A stretch of 64,000 bases of DNA from Candidatus Saccharibacteria bacterium oral taxon 488. Its GTDB lineage: Bacteria; Patescibacteriota; Saccharimonadia; Saccharimonadales; Saccharimonadaceae. The position numbers and the translations under genes are program-made. Shown here one piece after another: positions 53,053 to 61,730 of the stretch (positions are counted from its first letter, which is position 1; every line of letters begins with the position of its first letter). The stretch covers positions 372,001 through 436,000 of the forward strand of contig CP040001.1 of the NCBI GenBank assembly GCA_013100825.1, read 5' to 3'. Below the pieces are notes generated by a model, which made no database searches, was not told where the DNA came from, and worked only from the letters and a program-made list of their open reading frames with translations.

Positions 53053-53646
53053 CTAGCTAACGCGAACGCGGCTGAGTACCGGACGCTGCGGACGGCGTTT
53101 GTGAGTATCAGCTTGGGCGGCTTGCGGCTGGGTCGGAGCAGCTGTAGTATTCGGGCGAACGTCGGCCAGGCGCTTGAGCAAGGTGCGCGCTTGGGTGTTA
53201 TAGGTGTGACGACCACTGATGACGACGCATGGCTCGCTGGGGTGTGGCGATGAGAATTGTTTGATCTTGGCATCAAATGTTGCTTCGTCATTATCGTTGG
53301 CCTTGAGCCAGCGCATCTTGGCGGTCGCTAGGTCAGTCTGTACCCAGACAAAGAGAATCTTATAGCCAGCAGCGCGGGCTGTCTTGGCGAGCTCAACCCG
53401 CCAGGCTCGCTTCTCCGTTGCTCCTTCAAATACGATGGTTTGATGGGTCTTCATCAATTCTTTGAGTAGTGCACCGCTCGCATAATTAACAGCCGCCTCG
53501 TCATCAGATAATGCCACCAAGATACTGGAGTCTAAATGCGGTGCATGAAACATCTCAGAAAACTCAGCCGCGAATTGCGACTTGCCCGCCCCCGGCACGC
53601 CCACCATGGCAATGATGTGAGGAGAAGAAAGTTGCAAAGGTTTCAT
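53053..53646 (-). CDS. P-loop NTPase, predicted kinase
   Basis: Walker A GVPGAGKSQFA near residue 15, and VFEGATEKRAWRVELAK and LFVWVQTDLATAKMRW segments, typical of small AAA/kinase-like proteins (Zeta-toxin or predicted nucleotide kinase type). The C-terminus is basic and low complexity. ATG 53646 is used: TATACT ends 7 nt before it and the longer frame lies in the preceding terminator. Substrate unknown. Confidence 0.75.
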   Translation of the reverse strand: MKPLQLSSPHIIAMVGVPGAGKSQFAAEFSEMFHAPHLDSSILVALSDDEAAVNYASGALLKELMKTHQTIVFEGATEKRAWRVELAKTARAAGYKILFVWVQTDLATAKMRWLKANDNDEATFDAKIKQFSSPHPSEPCVVISGRHTYNTQARTLLKRLADVRPNTTAAPTQPQAAQADTHKRRPQRPVLSRVRVS

Positions 53647-53662
53647 ATATGTTAGTATACAC

Positions 53663-53690
53663 AAAAAATCCCCCTTATCCAAGGGGGATT
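53663..53690 (-). terminator. Terminator of the LPxTG protein gene
   Basis: AATCCCCCTT / AAGGGGGATT with a 4-nt loop followed by TTTTTTG on the minus strand. It is strong and lies just before the promoter of the kinase gene. Confidence 0.88.
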
Positions 53691-53742
53691 CTCGCCTGAA
53701 ACCTCGCGCTTCAGAATATAGATTCTCGGAGCGGTCAGTCTC

Positions 53743-55278
53743 TTACAGGTGGCGTCGGCTGGCGACGTATGCCAGGGCTGAGGTAACCAGTGCGCCCAGA
53801 CCCAGGCCGCCGAGTACTATGTCGGTCATACCAGTTCGTGGTAGTGCGGTTGGTGTTGGTGGGGTTGGGGTGGTTGGCTTTGGATTACACTCTTCGCTGT
53901 CGATACCAACGAACCGCTTGGTGTCTTCAGCTTCTTTCTTGGTAACTTCGCGGATTGTCTTGGTAGTGACGTCACAGACCTTGATCTTTTCACACTTGCT
54001 CAGATCAGTGGTGTATGGTGGCGTGTTCTCTTTGCCCTTTTCGACTTTTTCGATGACGCCAGTTTGAACGTTGCAGGCCTCGACTTTTTCTGGTACATCG
54101 ACGGTTGCGTTGTCACAGCTATCTTTGTCGCCAGGAATTTCTGGGGTATCAACGCAGGCGGTGTTGACGACCTTGCCGGTAACTTGTTCTTTGATGGTTG
54201 CCGTGATGGTAAAGGTCTTTGATGCACCCTGCTTGAGTTCAGCAATTGTTGCTTTCCAGGTATTGTTCTGGAGCGTGCCCTCAGATGCTTTCAGGAAGGT
54301 AACACCTTGTGGCGCATTGTCGGTGACAACAGCGTTCTTTAGGTCAACGTTACCGGTGTTGGTGACGGTTACCTGGTATGGGAATTCGTTGCCAACTTGG
54401 ACGGTCTTGTGCTTGAGGCCATCAACCTTTTTCTCGATTTTGATGCCAGGGTTAGCCTTTGGCGTTTCTGGCTGGATGGTGAACTGCTTGACACAGTCGT
54501 TGCTGGTGCGATCACCAAGGCTGGTTGTGACCTTGACGCGAGCGGTATAAGTGCCCGCTTCCTTGATGGTAGCGCTGGTCTCGCTGGTCAGCGCTGAAGT
54601 AGTGTTACTGCGTGAGAAGACTTCCTTGCCCGAAGCATCGGTGATGCTAAAGGTGTATGACTTGACAGTTGCGCCATTCTCGACTGTTGCGTGAGCCTTC
54701 AGGGCGACCGTGTTAGTCTGACGATTAATGACTGGCTGGTCAAGTGCTTTACAAGTAGCCACTGGCTGTGGTTTCGGTTTTGGTGGCACAACAACGTTGG
54801 TGGCGACAACCGGGTTACCGCACGGTGTCATGATGGCGAACTTAAAGCGGCCCTGCTCATCAAGTCGGATAAATGCCTGCTGTGCGCTACCCATGCGGCT
54901 GGCTGGGACGACCTTGGCGTTGGTGCCTGAGATCGGTGTGCCGCCGCTGATGTTGCGGATGGCTGTCCGAGCGTTGGTGGCGACAACGGTGCCGTTGTCG
55001 AGGCGAACCTCGCCGTTACGGTAGACTGCGCCATTAGCGTAGTTGCCGCTCAGCATCTCGTAGGAAATACCGAACGCGCCATAAATTGTTGATACGCCTT
55101 TGTTGAAATATCGTTCGCGCATCTCTTGTACCGACATGGTACCACAATACACCACGGCGTACTTGTCACAGTCGCGGGTATTGTCAATTGTTTCTGCGTT
55201 GGCGTAGTAGACCAGTCCTGCTCCGAAAGCAGCGACCAGCGACAGCGCCACGATCTTAAGCTTTGTACTTAATTTCAT
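53743..55278 (-). CDS. LPxTG-anchored surface protein with DUF11-type repeat
   Basis: A signal peptide (residues 1-28, ending YYANA) and a C-terminal sorting signal LPRTG, hydrophobic helix and basic tail (about 478-511) mark a sortase substrate. Between them are an N-terminal domain with two paired cysteines, an Ig-like region, and a DUF11-type domain (VTVTNTGNVDLKNAVVTDNAPQG). The C-terminal region has repeated CxVxT-KxI short motifs with cysteines. ATG 55278 follows a GAGGAGG site. It is likely displayed on the cell surface, possibly for host attachment; the cognate sortase is at 1581-3017. Confidence 0.88.
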   Translation of the reverse strand: MKLSTKLKIVALSLVAAFGAGLVYYANAETIDNTRDCDKYAVVYCGTMSVQEMRERYFNKGVSTIYGAFGISYEMLSGNYANGAVYRNGEVRLDNGTVVATNARTAIRNISGGTPISGTNAKVVPASRMGSAQQAFIRLDEQGRFKFAIMTPCGNPVVATNVVVPPKPKPQPVATCKALDQPVINRQTNTVALKAHATVENGATVKSYTFSITDASGKEVFSRSNTTSALTSETSATIKEAGTYTARVKVTTSLGDRTSNDCVKQFTIQPETPKANPGIKIEKKVDGLKHKTVQVGNEFPYQVTVTNTGNVDLKNAVVTDNAPQGVTFLKASEGTLQNNTWKATIAELKQGASKTFTITATIKEQVTGKVVNTACVDTPEIPGDKDSCDNATVDVPEKVEACNVQTGVIEKVEKGKENTPPYTTDLSKCEKIKVCDVTTKTIREVTKKEAEDTKRFVGIDSEECNPKPTTPTPPTPTALPRTGMTDIVLGGLGLGALVTSALAYVASRRHL

Positions 55279-55306
55279 AACATCCTCCTCACTGGTTGTT
55301 TCTCCA

Positions 55307-55335
55307 ATATTATCACACAAGCATTATTTTGTCAA
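55307..55335 (-). promoter_or_regulatory. Promoter of the LPxTG protein gene
   Basis: TTGACA (55335-55330), 17 bp, TAATAT (55312-55307). This gene has a ~25-nt leader with a Shine-Dalgarno site, in contrast to the leaderless units. Confidence 0.75.
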
Positions 55336-55423
55336 TAACTTATATCATATTTTTTCAAAATGGTTAGTTTGCAGAATATTTTTTTCTGTTATAATAGATA
55401 CGCTAACCCGTTAGCGGGACGAT

Positions 55424-55498
55424 AGGGGCATAGTTCATCGGCTAGAATGGCGGTCTCCAAAACCGCAGAGGTAGGTTCGACTCCTACTGCCCCTGCCA
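55424..55498 (+). tRNA. tRNA-Trp (anticodon CCA)
   Basis: Acceptor AGGGGCA/TGCCCCT, anticodon stem GCGGT/ACCGC with loop CTCCAAA giving CCA, T-arm GTAGG-TTCGACT-CCTAC, and encoded CCA at the end. A TATAAT-like box (ATAATA region near 55390) lies upstream. Confidence 0.95.
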
Positions 55499-55512
55499 CA
55501 ATTTATGGCGTG

Positions 55513-55536
55513 ACGACTTGATGAAAGTCGTTTTTT
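55513..55536 (+). terminator. Terminator after tRNA-Trp
   Basis: ACGACTT / AAGTCGT hairpin followed by TTTTT. Confidence 0.85.
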
Positions 55537-55661
55537 AATGGCTTGCTGTAGAATTGACGGCGCATATCAATTCGTCTCTTGTGAAAATAATACCTTGATC
55601 TCGTGAAAAATTGCCAGATGTGCTTGAAAAAGCATAAGCGGCGGTCTATACTGTAAATAAG

Positions 55662-56873
55662 ATGAGAATTTTGATGCTAGGGTGGGAGCTTCCTCCGCAC
55701 AATTGTGGCGGCCTCGGTGTGGCGTGTTACCAGATGTCAAAGGCGCTGGCAGCGCATGGTATTGCTATTGATTTTGTTGTGCCCTACACGGCCGAGCATC
55801 CGAATATTACCCATATGAACATTCATGCGGCCTCGCCGCTGCCGCCGGGCTATCATGACCTTGGGGCGTACGATCATGGTGTCACGCCAGATACTGAGGA
55901 TAGCGATGAGCACGGACTTGAACCGATGCGCCGACTGCAGCGTCGCTATGGTACGTTTGTCAGGCAGTTTGCTCAGTCACGTCCACCAGATGCCATCCAC
56001 GCTCATGACTGGTTGACGATGGAGGCTGGCGTGATCGCTAAGGAAGTGTCGGGTGCACCGCTGATTGTTCACGTGCATGCCACTGAGTTTGACCGCTCGG
56101 GCGAACATTCGGGTAATCCGTTGGTGCATGAGATTGAACAGCAGGGTCTGATGATGGCGGATCGAATTATTGCGGTTAGCCGTATTACCAAGGATATGAT
56201 TGTCAAGAATTATCATATCCCGCCAGATAAAGTGGAGGTGGTATACAATGCGATCGACCTGGCTGACCTGCCGCCACATGAGTACGACGTAGCGACATAT
56301 AAATACCTCGAGGATCTCAAGACTGATGGCTATACCATCGTTGGTGCGTTGACGCGACTGACGGTACAGAAAGGGCTGACCTACTTTGTGCGGGCAGCGG
56401 CCAGAGCGCTAGAGCGCTACGACAAGATCGCCTTTTTGCTATCGGGCGATGGCGAGCAGCGGGATGAATTGGTAGCCTTAGCCGCGCGGCTGGGCGTGAG
56501 TGACCGGGTGATTTTCACTGGTTTTGTTCGTGGCAAACAGTGGCGTGATGCCTACTATCTGATCGATATATTTATCATGAGTTCGGTATCAGAACCGTTT
56601 GGGCTGACGGCGCTGGAGGCAGCCCATCACGATACGGCGCTACTCATCAGCAAGCAGTCAGGTGTTGGCGAGGTACTTCATAACATCATGCGGTTTGACT
56701 ACTGGGATGTTGATAAGCTGGCGGACGAGATCGTCAATATTGCGCGCTCGCCGGGCCTTCAGTCGGCATTAAAGCGTAATGTCAAGGATGAATACGCTCG
56801 GCTGTCGTGGCGGGATGCTGCGGAGCGGTGCGTCGCGCTGTATCAAGCATCGGCTCAAAGGAGGTGGGCATGA
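55662..56873 (+). CDS. Glycosyltransferase family 4/5-like, alpha-glucan synthesis
   Basis: MRILMLGWELPPHNCGGLGVA is the N-terminal donor/acceptor loop typical of GT4 and GT5 glycogen-synthase-like enzymes (KxGG-like pattern as CGGLG). The C-terminal half has GALTRLTVQKGL and the Glu pair in SVSEPFGLTALEAA. First gene of a three-gene unit with GH57 and GH15-like enzymes, which points to alpha-glucan (glycogen or maltodextrin) metabolism. It overlaps the GH57 gene by 4 bp. Confidence 0.82.
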   Translation: MRILMLGWELPPHNCGGLGVACYQMSKALAAHGIAIDFVVPYTAEHPNITHMNIHAASPLPPGYHDLGAYDHGVTPDTEDSDEHGLEPMRRLQRRYGTFVRQFAQSRPPDAIHAHDWLTMEAGVIAKEVSGAPLIVHVHATEFDRSGEHSGNPLVHEIEQQGLMMADRIIAVSRITKDMIVKNYHIPPDKVEVVYNAIDLADLPPHEYDVATYKYLEDLKTDGYTIVGALTRLTVQKGLTYFVRAAARALERYDKIAFLLSGDGEQRDELVALAARLGVSDRVIFTGFVRGKQWRDAYYLIDIFIMSSVSEPFGLTALEAAHHDTALLISKQSGVGEVLHNIMRFDYWDVDKLADEIVNIARSPGLQSALKRNVKDEYARLSWRDAAERCVALYQASAQRRWA

Positions 56874-58081
56874 GCCGGGGTATCACCCTCTATCTCCACG
56901 TGCATCAGCCGTGGCGGGTGCGGCGATATAGTATTTTTGACGTGGCAGCGCGGCACGATTATTTCGAGACGAATGATCCGGCTCAAAACAACGAGTTAAT
57001 TTTTCATAAAGTCGCCGAGAAGTCGTATCTACGGATGAATGCTCTATTGGAGGAGCTACTCGGGCGACATCATGATTTCAAGTTGTCGCTGAGCATCAGC
57101 GGTGTGTTCCTTGAACAAGCGGAGCGCTTTAACCTAGCGGTGATCGAGAGCTTTAAGCGGCTGGTTGGCACCGGCAAGGTTGAATTGGTATCAAGCCCGT
57201 ATCATCACAGCCTGGCGTTCTTTTATTCGCGGCAGGAGTTTGAGGAGCAGATTCGTCGTCACCAGCAGAAGCTACGTCAGCTGTTTGGCGTCGAGACCAG
57301 GGTGCTCGCAAATACTGAACTGGCGTATAACAACGACCTCGCCAAGTGGGCGGAGGCGGCTGGCTTTAGTGGTGTGTTAGCCGAGGGTTGGGATGAGGTG
57401 CTGGAGTGGCGCAGTCCGAATTATGTGTATCGGCCGGTTGGCACGGACAAGATTGGACTGCTGCTCAAGAATTATCGCCTGAGTGACGATATCGCTTTTC
57501 GGTTTAGTAATCGGTCGTGGGCGGGTTGGCCACTGACGGCAGAAAAATATCGGACGTGGCTGATGGAGGCGACGGCCGAGGCGCCGCTGGTTAATTTGTT
57601 CATGGATTATGAAACCTTTGGCGAGCACCAGTGGTCGGATAGCGGTATTTTTAGCTTTTTTGATCAGTTTGTTGCCTCGTGGCTCGAGGTTAGTGGTAAT
57701 GCCTTTTATACGGTGTCTGAAGCGCTGGCGGCGCATCGGCCGGTTGGCGAGATCAGTATGCCAGAGACGGTGACCTGGGCGGATAGTGAGCGCGATTTGA
57801 CAGCGTGGAACGGCAATGATTTACAGAAAGAAGCGCTGCGGTACCTATATGAGCTGGAGGCCGATGTACTGAGGAGTGGTGACGAGCAGCTGATCGCTGA
57901 TTGGCGGCGATTGCAGTCGTCTGATCATTTCTATTATATGTGTACCAAGTGGTTTACTGACGGCGACGTCCACGCGTATTTCAGTCCGTACGATTCGCCG
58001 TACGAGGCCTTCCTCTATTATGTTAACGCAATTCGCGATGTGCGCTGGCGGCTGAGTGCGCATCGGTACGAAAGGTTTTGA
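56870..58081 (+). CDS. GH57 family alpha-amylase/glucanotransferase
   Basis: YLHVHQPWR at the N-terminus, the nucleophile Glu in LANTELAYNN and the acid/base Asp in FMDYETFGEHQW are the classic GH57 motifs. The enzyme hydrolyses or rearranges alpha-1,4-glucans and has no signal peptide, so acts inside the cell. ATG 56870 is preceded by GGAGG; an open frame begins earlier at 56807 but has no support. It overlaps both neighbours, showing translational coupling in the glucan unit. Confidence 0.92.
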   Translation: MSRGITLYLHVHQPWRVRRYSIFDVAARHDYFETNDPAQNNELIFHKVAEKSYLRMNALLEELLGRHHDFKLSLSISGVFLEQAERFNLAVIESFKRLVGTGKVELVSSPYHHSLAFFYSRQEFEEQIRRHQQKLRQLFGVETRVLANTELAYNNDLAKWAEAAGFSGVLAEGWDEVLEWRSPNYVYRPVGTDKIGLLLKNYRLSDDIAFRFSNRSWAGWPLTAEKYRTWLMEATAEAPLVNLFMDYETFGEHQWSDSGIFSFFDQFVASWLEVSGNAFYTVSEALAAHRPVGEISMPETVTWADSERDLTAWNGNDLQKEALRYLYELEADVLRSGDEQLIADWRRLQSSDHFYYMCTKWFTDGDVHAYFSPYDSPYEAFLYYVNAIRDVRWRLSAHRYERF

Positions 58082-59805
58082 TGTCGGTACTGCTGGCAAA
58101 TGGCACGTTGGCGGTTGAGCTTGACCAGTTTGGTCGAGTGAGTTCACTGTCGTTCCCGCACGTTGGCCGCGAAGTACAGAACCATCAATCCGTGCATCGT
58201 CTCGGCGTGTGGGTGGATGGCGAGTTTTCGTGGATTGATGATGGCGCGTGGCGGATGACGATGCGGCTGCCGCAGGGGGCGCTGGTGGCACACACGGTGC
58301 TCAAGCATGAGCGGCTGGGGTTGGTACTGGAGTGCGATGATTTCGTTGATAGCAAGGTCAATGTATTTGGTCGTAATATTCACGTGGTCAATCTGCGGAC
58401 TGAGACGCGCCAGGTGCGGTTGTTTTTGCATCAGGCGTTTCGGCTATACGATGATGGTCAAGCGATTGATACGGCGCAGTATGTCGAGGCTTCGCAGGCG
58501 CTGCTACATTATCGTGGACGGCGGGCGTTTGCCGCTGGCCTACGGACGTTTGCTGGGCGTGATTTTGATCGGTGGACGGTCGGGCGATTTGGTGCTGGGC
58601 TGGATGGAGCGTGGCGTGATGCGGAGGATGGCGAACTGGCGGGCTGTCCGCATGAGTATGGCATGACCGACTCGGTGCTGGGCTGCTCGCTGCGGCTGGC
58701 GGCGCTAGCGTCGGATCGCTGCACTTACTGGCTCGCGGCCGGGACGTCGATCAAGGAAGCGTTGGGGCTGCACGAAAAGACGCGTAGTGTCGGTCTGGTG
58801 CGGGGCCTGGCACGGACGACGGGTGCCTGGCACAAGTGGCTGAGTCCAGGTTTTCGCGCAGCGCAGAAATTGCCGCCAGCCCACCGCCAGACTTTCGTTA
58901 ATTCCCTGCTGACACTGCGGGCTCACGCGGATGAATCCGGGCTGGTACTCACTGACGACTCGGCGGGTAGTTGTCGTCTGCGCGACGCGGCATTCGCGCT
59001 GTGGCCGCTGATCCGGCTGGGGTATGGCAATGAGGCAGCGATGTTTTTCGAAGCTTGCCGGCGGATATTTGAGACCGATGGTTACTTTGCACCGGCGTAT
59101 TATACGGATGGTGAGCCGGTGGCGACTGATACTGCGTGGCGTCAAGACCGGCCGCCAATGCGACTGGCGGATGCGGCGGCGGTACTATTTATCTTCTGTC
59201 AATTTGCGACGTCGCGAGTTGGCATGGAGCGCTCGCGGCAGCTATATCAATCGGTGGCCGCCAAGGTAGCGACATTTTTGACGGATAATTGGGACAATCC
59301 AGCAGCGGACGACGACACAGCGTTCGTTTGGCAGTTGTCGCGCGCGGCGCTGGAACAGGCGAGTGAACTCGCGCAGCAACATGACGACCCAGCCAATGCG
59401 GTGCAGTGGCGAACCTGCGCTGATGATATTAGCACGCAACTGGCGGGACGTGGTGCTGATGAGGTAACGATGGATGCGGTGTATGCTGCCTATATGTTTG
59501 GCGTTGAGGGCGAGGCTGAGCGGACAAAGCAGCTGGTCACTGAGGCGGTGCAAACCTTAGCGGCAGTTGATGGTCTGTTTAAGCGACGGGCGGATGACCC
59601 CAATAGCAGCGTGGTTGCTAGCCTGTGGCTGGCGCAATACTACATCGAGACAGGAGAGATGGCGCGAGCAGAGCGAATCGTTGACTTGATCCGCGAGCGG
59701 CGCATTATGAAAACTGGCGCAGTGAATGAACAAAGCGTATCGTCGGTGGTGGCTTCGGCTGAATACGTCAATACCCTGCTCGATATGATCGTGGCTCAGC
59801 GCTGA
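58081..59805 (+). CDS. GH15-like (glucoamylase-type) protein
   Basis: The N-terminal ~240 residues form a beta-rich domain and the rest an alpha-barrel with CRLRDAAFALWPLIRLG (the RDA motif of GH15) and a C-terminal GAVNEQSVSSVVASAEY, which fits the position of the general base (xEQ). The general-acid motif (WE) looks changed: the matching position reads FVWQLSRAALEQ, so activity is uncertain and a phosphorylase- or binding-type role is possible. The start overlaps the GH57 stop (TGATG), completing the glucan unit. Confidence 0.75.
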   Translation: MSVLLANGTLAVELDQFGRVSSLSFPHVGREVQNHQSVHRLGVWVDGEFSWIDDGAWRMTMRLPQGALVAHTVLKHERLGLVLECDDFVDSKVNVFGRNIHVVNLRTETRQVRLFLHQAFRLYDDGQAIDTAQYVEASQALLHYRGRRAFAAGLRTFAGRDFDRWTVGRFGAGLDGAWRDAEDGELAGCPHEYGMTDSVLGCSLRLAALASDRCTYWLAAGTSIKEALGLHEKTRSVGLVRGLARTTGAWHKWLSPGFRAAQKLPPAHRQTFVNSLLTLRAHADESGLVLTDDSAGSCRLRDAAFALWPLIRLGYGNEAAMFFEACRRIFETDGYFAPAYYTDGEPVATDTAWRQDRPPMRLADAAAVLFIFCQFATSRVGMERSRQLYQSVAAKVATFLTDNWDNPAADDDTAFVWQLSRAALEQASELAQQHDDPANAVQWRTCADDISTQLAGRGADEVTMDAVYAAYMFGVEGEAERTKQLVTEAVQTLAAVDGLFKRRADDPNSSVVASLWLAQYYIETGEMARAERIVDLIRERRIMKTGAVNEQSVSSVVASAEYVNTLLDMIVAQR

Positions 59806-59862
59806 GGTTAGCGTAGGGGAATTAAGCCGGCCTACTGATTTGGTCGTTTGTCGCAAATAAAA

Positions 59863-59888
59863 AATCACCCCTGTCTGAGGGGGTGATT
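59863..59888 (-). terminator. Terminator of rpmG
   Basis: AATCACCCC / GGGGTGATT hairpin followed on the minus strand by TTTTATTTG. It may also end the convergent glucan operon. Confidence 0.85.
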
Positions 59889-59902
59889 CTCGCTCGATGT
59901 CA

Positions 59903-60121
59903 TTAGCCCTTACGTGGTTTGACTTCGTTGCGGCCGAGGTTTTTCTTGGTCTCGGTGTAGGTTGCGTGCTGGCGAGCTACCGGGTCGTATTTTCGGAGTG
60001 TCAATTTGCCCTGCCCTTTGGTGGTGCGGTTTTGGGTGTTGACCGTGGTGTAGTACGTGCGGTGACCGCTCAAATCACTGACTAAACCAATCAACTTTCG
60101 CTTCGTATTCTTCTTTGCCAT
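59903..60121 (-). CDS. rpmG: 50S ribosomal protein L33
   Basis: bL33: RKLIGLVSDLSGHRTYYTTVNTQNR and LTLRKYDPVARQHATYTETK match the family core. The 72-residue length is longer than the usual ~55, with a KNLGRNEVKPRKG tail. No zinc cysteines are present (zinc-independent form). An AGAGATG-type site precedes the ATG. Confidence 0.92.
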   Translation of the reverse strand: MAKKNTKRKLIGLVSDLSGHRTYYTTVNTQNRTTKGQGKLTLRKYDPVARQHATYTETKKNLGRNEVKPRKG

Positions 60122-60222
60122 CTCTTTACTCGTTACGTTTATTTACAATCTTGACCGATTATAGCACAGATAATTGGGAAACGCTAGGGCGCTTGTTAAG
60201 GAAAATTGCTCTTGCTCTCGGA

Positions 60223-60894
60223 CTAATACCAGCGAACCACCTCATCAAGTGGCCGGCGGCTGCGCGGGTGTGGCTGGTCACTCCGGCTGGCGTATCCGAG
60301 CGCCAGCATGAGAACTGGCAGGTCTTTATCCGGGTCAATGAGCTGGTGGGTTGTCAGTACCTCTGTCGCCTGATCAATCGAAAATCCCTCAATCGGACAC
60401 GAGTCAATCCCCCGCTGGGCTGCCACCAGCATGGCAAAGCCAAGGGCGATGTACGCCTGGTGCGCCGACCACTGATGTAGCCCATCAGGTGTGTCCATCA
60501 GCTTGAAATCTTTCTTGGCCCACTGCTTCCAGAAGGTCTTATAGGCGGTGCGCTCGACCAGGTTCATTTGTTTTACGTCCTGGAGTATGTGATCAATGTG
60601 ATCACTAAGCGCCTCGGCCGTCTTGGCGGTAAAAATCAGGAAATGACTGGCATCAAAGCGCGGCTTGTTAATCGGCGCGCATTTTTTCAGACCCTGGCGC
60701 AGCTGCTGATCTTGGGTGACAATGACGTCGAATTGTTCAAAACCGTACGAGGTTGGCGTGAGGCGAATTGCCTCAAGGATCAGCTTCATATCTTGGTCAG
60801 AGATCTTTTTATCAGCATCAAATTTCTTGCAGGCATGGCGAAAATCCAGCGCTTTGGTAATTTCCGCTGCTGAAATGGTTGGTTTGCTGGTCAT
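60223..60894 (-). CDS. Nitroreductase-family protein
   Basis: FMN flavoprotein of the NfsB type. ALDFRHACKKFD is the N-terminal FMN-binding Arg/His region, then RLTPTSYGFEQFDVIV, and VAAQRGIDSCPIEGF followed by LALGYASR near the C-terminus. Length of 223 is typical. It reduces quinones or nitroaromatics with NAD(P)H. It overlaps the end of the AlkD-like gene (ATGA), so both are co-transcribed. Confidence 0.9.
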   Translation of the reverse strand: MTSKPTISAAEITKALDFRHACKKFDADKKISDQDMKLILEAIRLTPTSYGFEQFDVIVTQDQQLRQGLKKCAPINKPRFDASHFLIFTAKTAEALSDHIDHILQDVKQMNLVERTAYKTFWKQWAKKDFKLMDTPDGLHQWSAHQAYIALGFAMLVAAQRGIDSCPIEGFSIDQATEVLTTHQLIDPDKDLPVLMLALGYASRSDQPHPRSRRPLDEVVRWY

Positions 60895-61589
60895 TGGCGT
60901 CCTCCTTTTTGTTGCCTAATGATATGTTGCTCTTCGGGTGTGAATCGCCGCGATTCGCGCATTTTTTGGTAAGCTTTGTTGCGCGTCCAAGCGTCGATGT
61001 GTCTGCTTTCTAGTTCAGCCAGTGTTAACTCAAAGAAGTTAACTGCCGCCGTCGCGTATAGCCAAGCTAGCCCCATCTTGACGTAATAGCCATCGTGCCT
61101 GACGTTTTGCAGCGCCGCGAAAACCTGGTCAATATGTGCTTTGTCTAGGAAATTAGTCATCAAAGAAATCACGCCGTAGCGCACCGTGAACTCGGCTTCG
61201 CTCCGCAAACATTCCAGCGCAAAGCCCCACCACACTTCGCCAGCAAAGCGCCGCTTTTTCTCGATGAACACATCAATGTGCGCCCACGAATCAACGCGCG
61301 GCAGGTAGCGCTTGGCTAGATCAATCGCCGTTTGGTCATCGAGCCGAGCGTGTGTGATCAGCAGCCCGCATAGCAGCACGTAGTCAAATGACTTGTTCTT
61401 GGCCGTTAGCAATTTGCTAATGTCCGCTGCGCTCATGTCGGGCGCTAATTCCCTCGCCAATCGCCGCAAATCCGGTATGCGCACACCGATGACCGGCATT
61501 TTGGTGTTGACGATGCGCTTGTTAAAGGCGGCGTAGGATTCGTTGCCTTGAGCGAGCGTTTCGAGTTGGCGCGTGAGGTTGTGAAGCAT
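60891..61589 (-). CDS. DNA alkylation repair protein, AlkD-like
   Basis: HEAT-like repeat protein of 232 residues. VRIPDLRRLARELAP, WAHIDVFIEKKRRFAGEVWWGFALECLRSEAEFTVRYGVISLM and YYVKMGLAWLYATAAV match the AlkD/AlkC family of DNA glycosylases for alkylated bases. TATAAT ends 6 nt before the ATG. With the nitroreductase it forms a possible stress unit. Confidence 0.88.
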   Translation of the reverse strand: MLHNLTRQLETLAQGNESYAAFNKRIVNTKMPVIGVRIPDLRRLARELAPDMSAADISKLLTAKNKSFDYVLLCGLLITHARLDDQTAIDLAKRYLPRVDSWAHIDVFIEKKRRFAGEVWWGFALECLRSEAEFTVRYGVISLMTNFLDKAHIDQVFAALQNVRHDGYYVKMGLAWLYATAAVNFFELTLAELESRHIDAWTRNKAYQKMRESRRFTPEEQHIIRQQKGGRQ

Positions 61590-61730
61590 ATGTTTATTAT
61601 AACCTATAAGCGGCGCATTGCTAACGCTGCTCCCACTGTTTCGGTGAAACCCGGCACGAGCTTCATCGTAGTCACTTCTTTTATATCAAACCAGGTAGCC
61701 TAAAACAAAACCAAAACGACTTAGCTTAAG

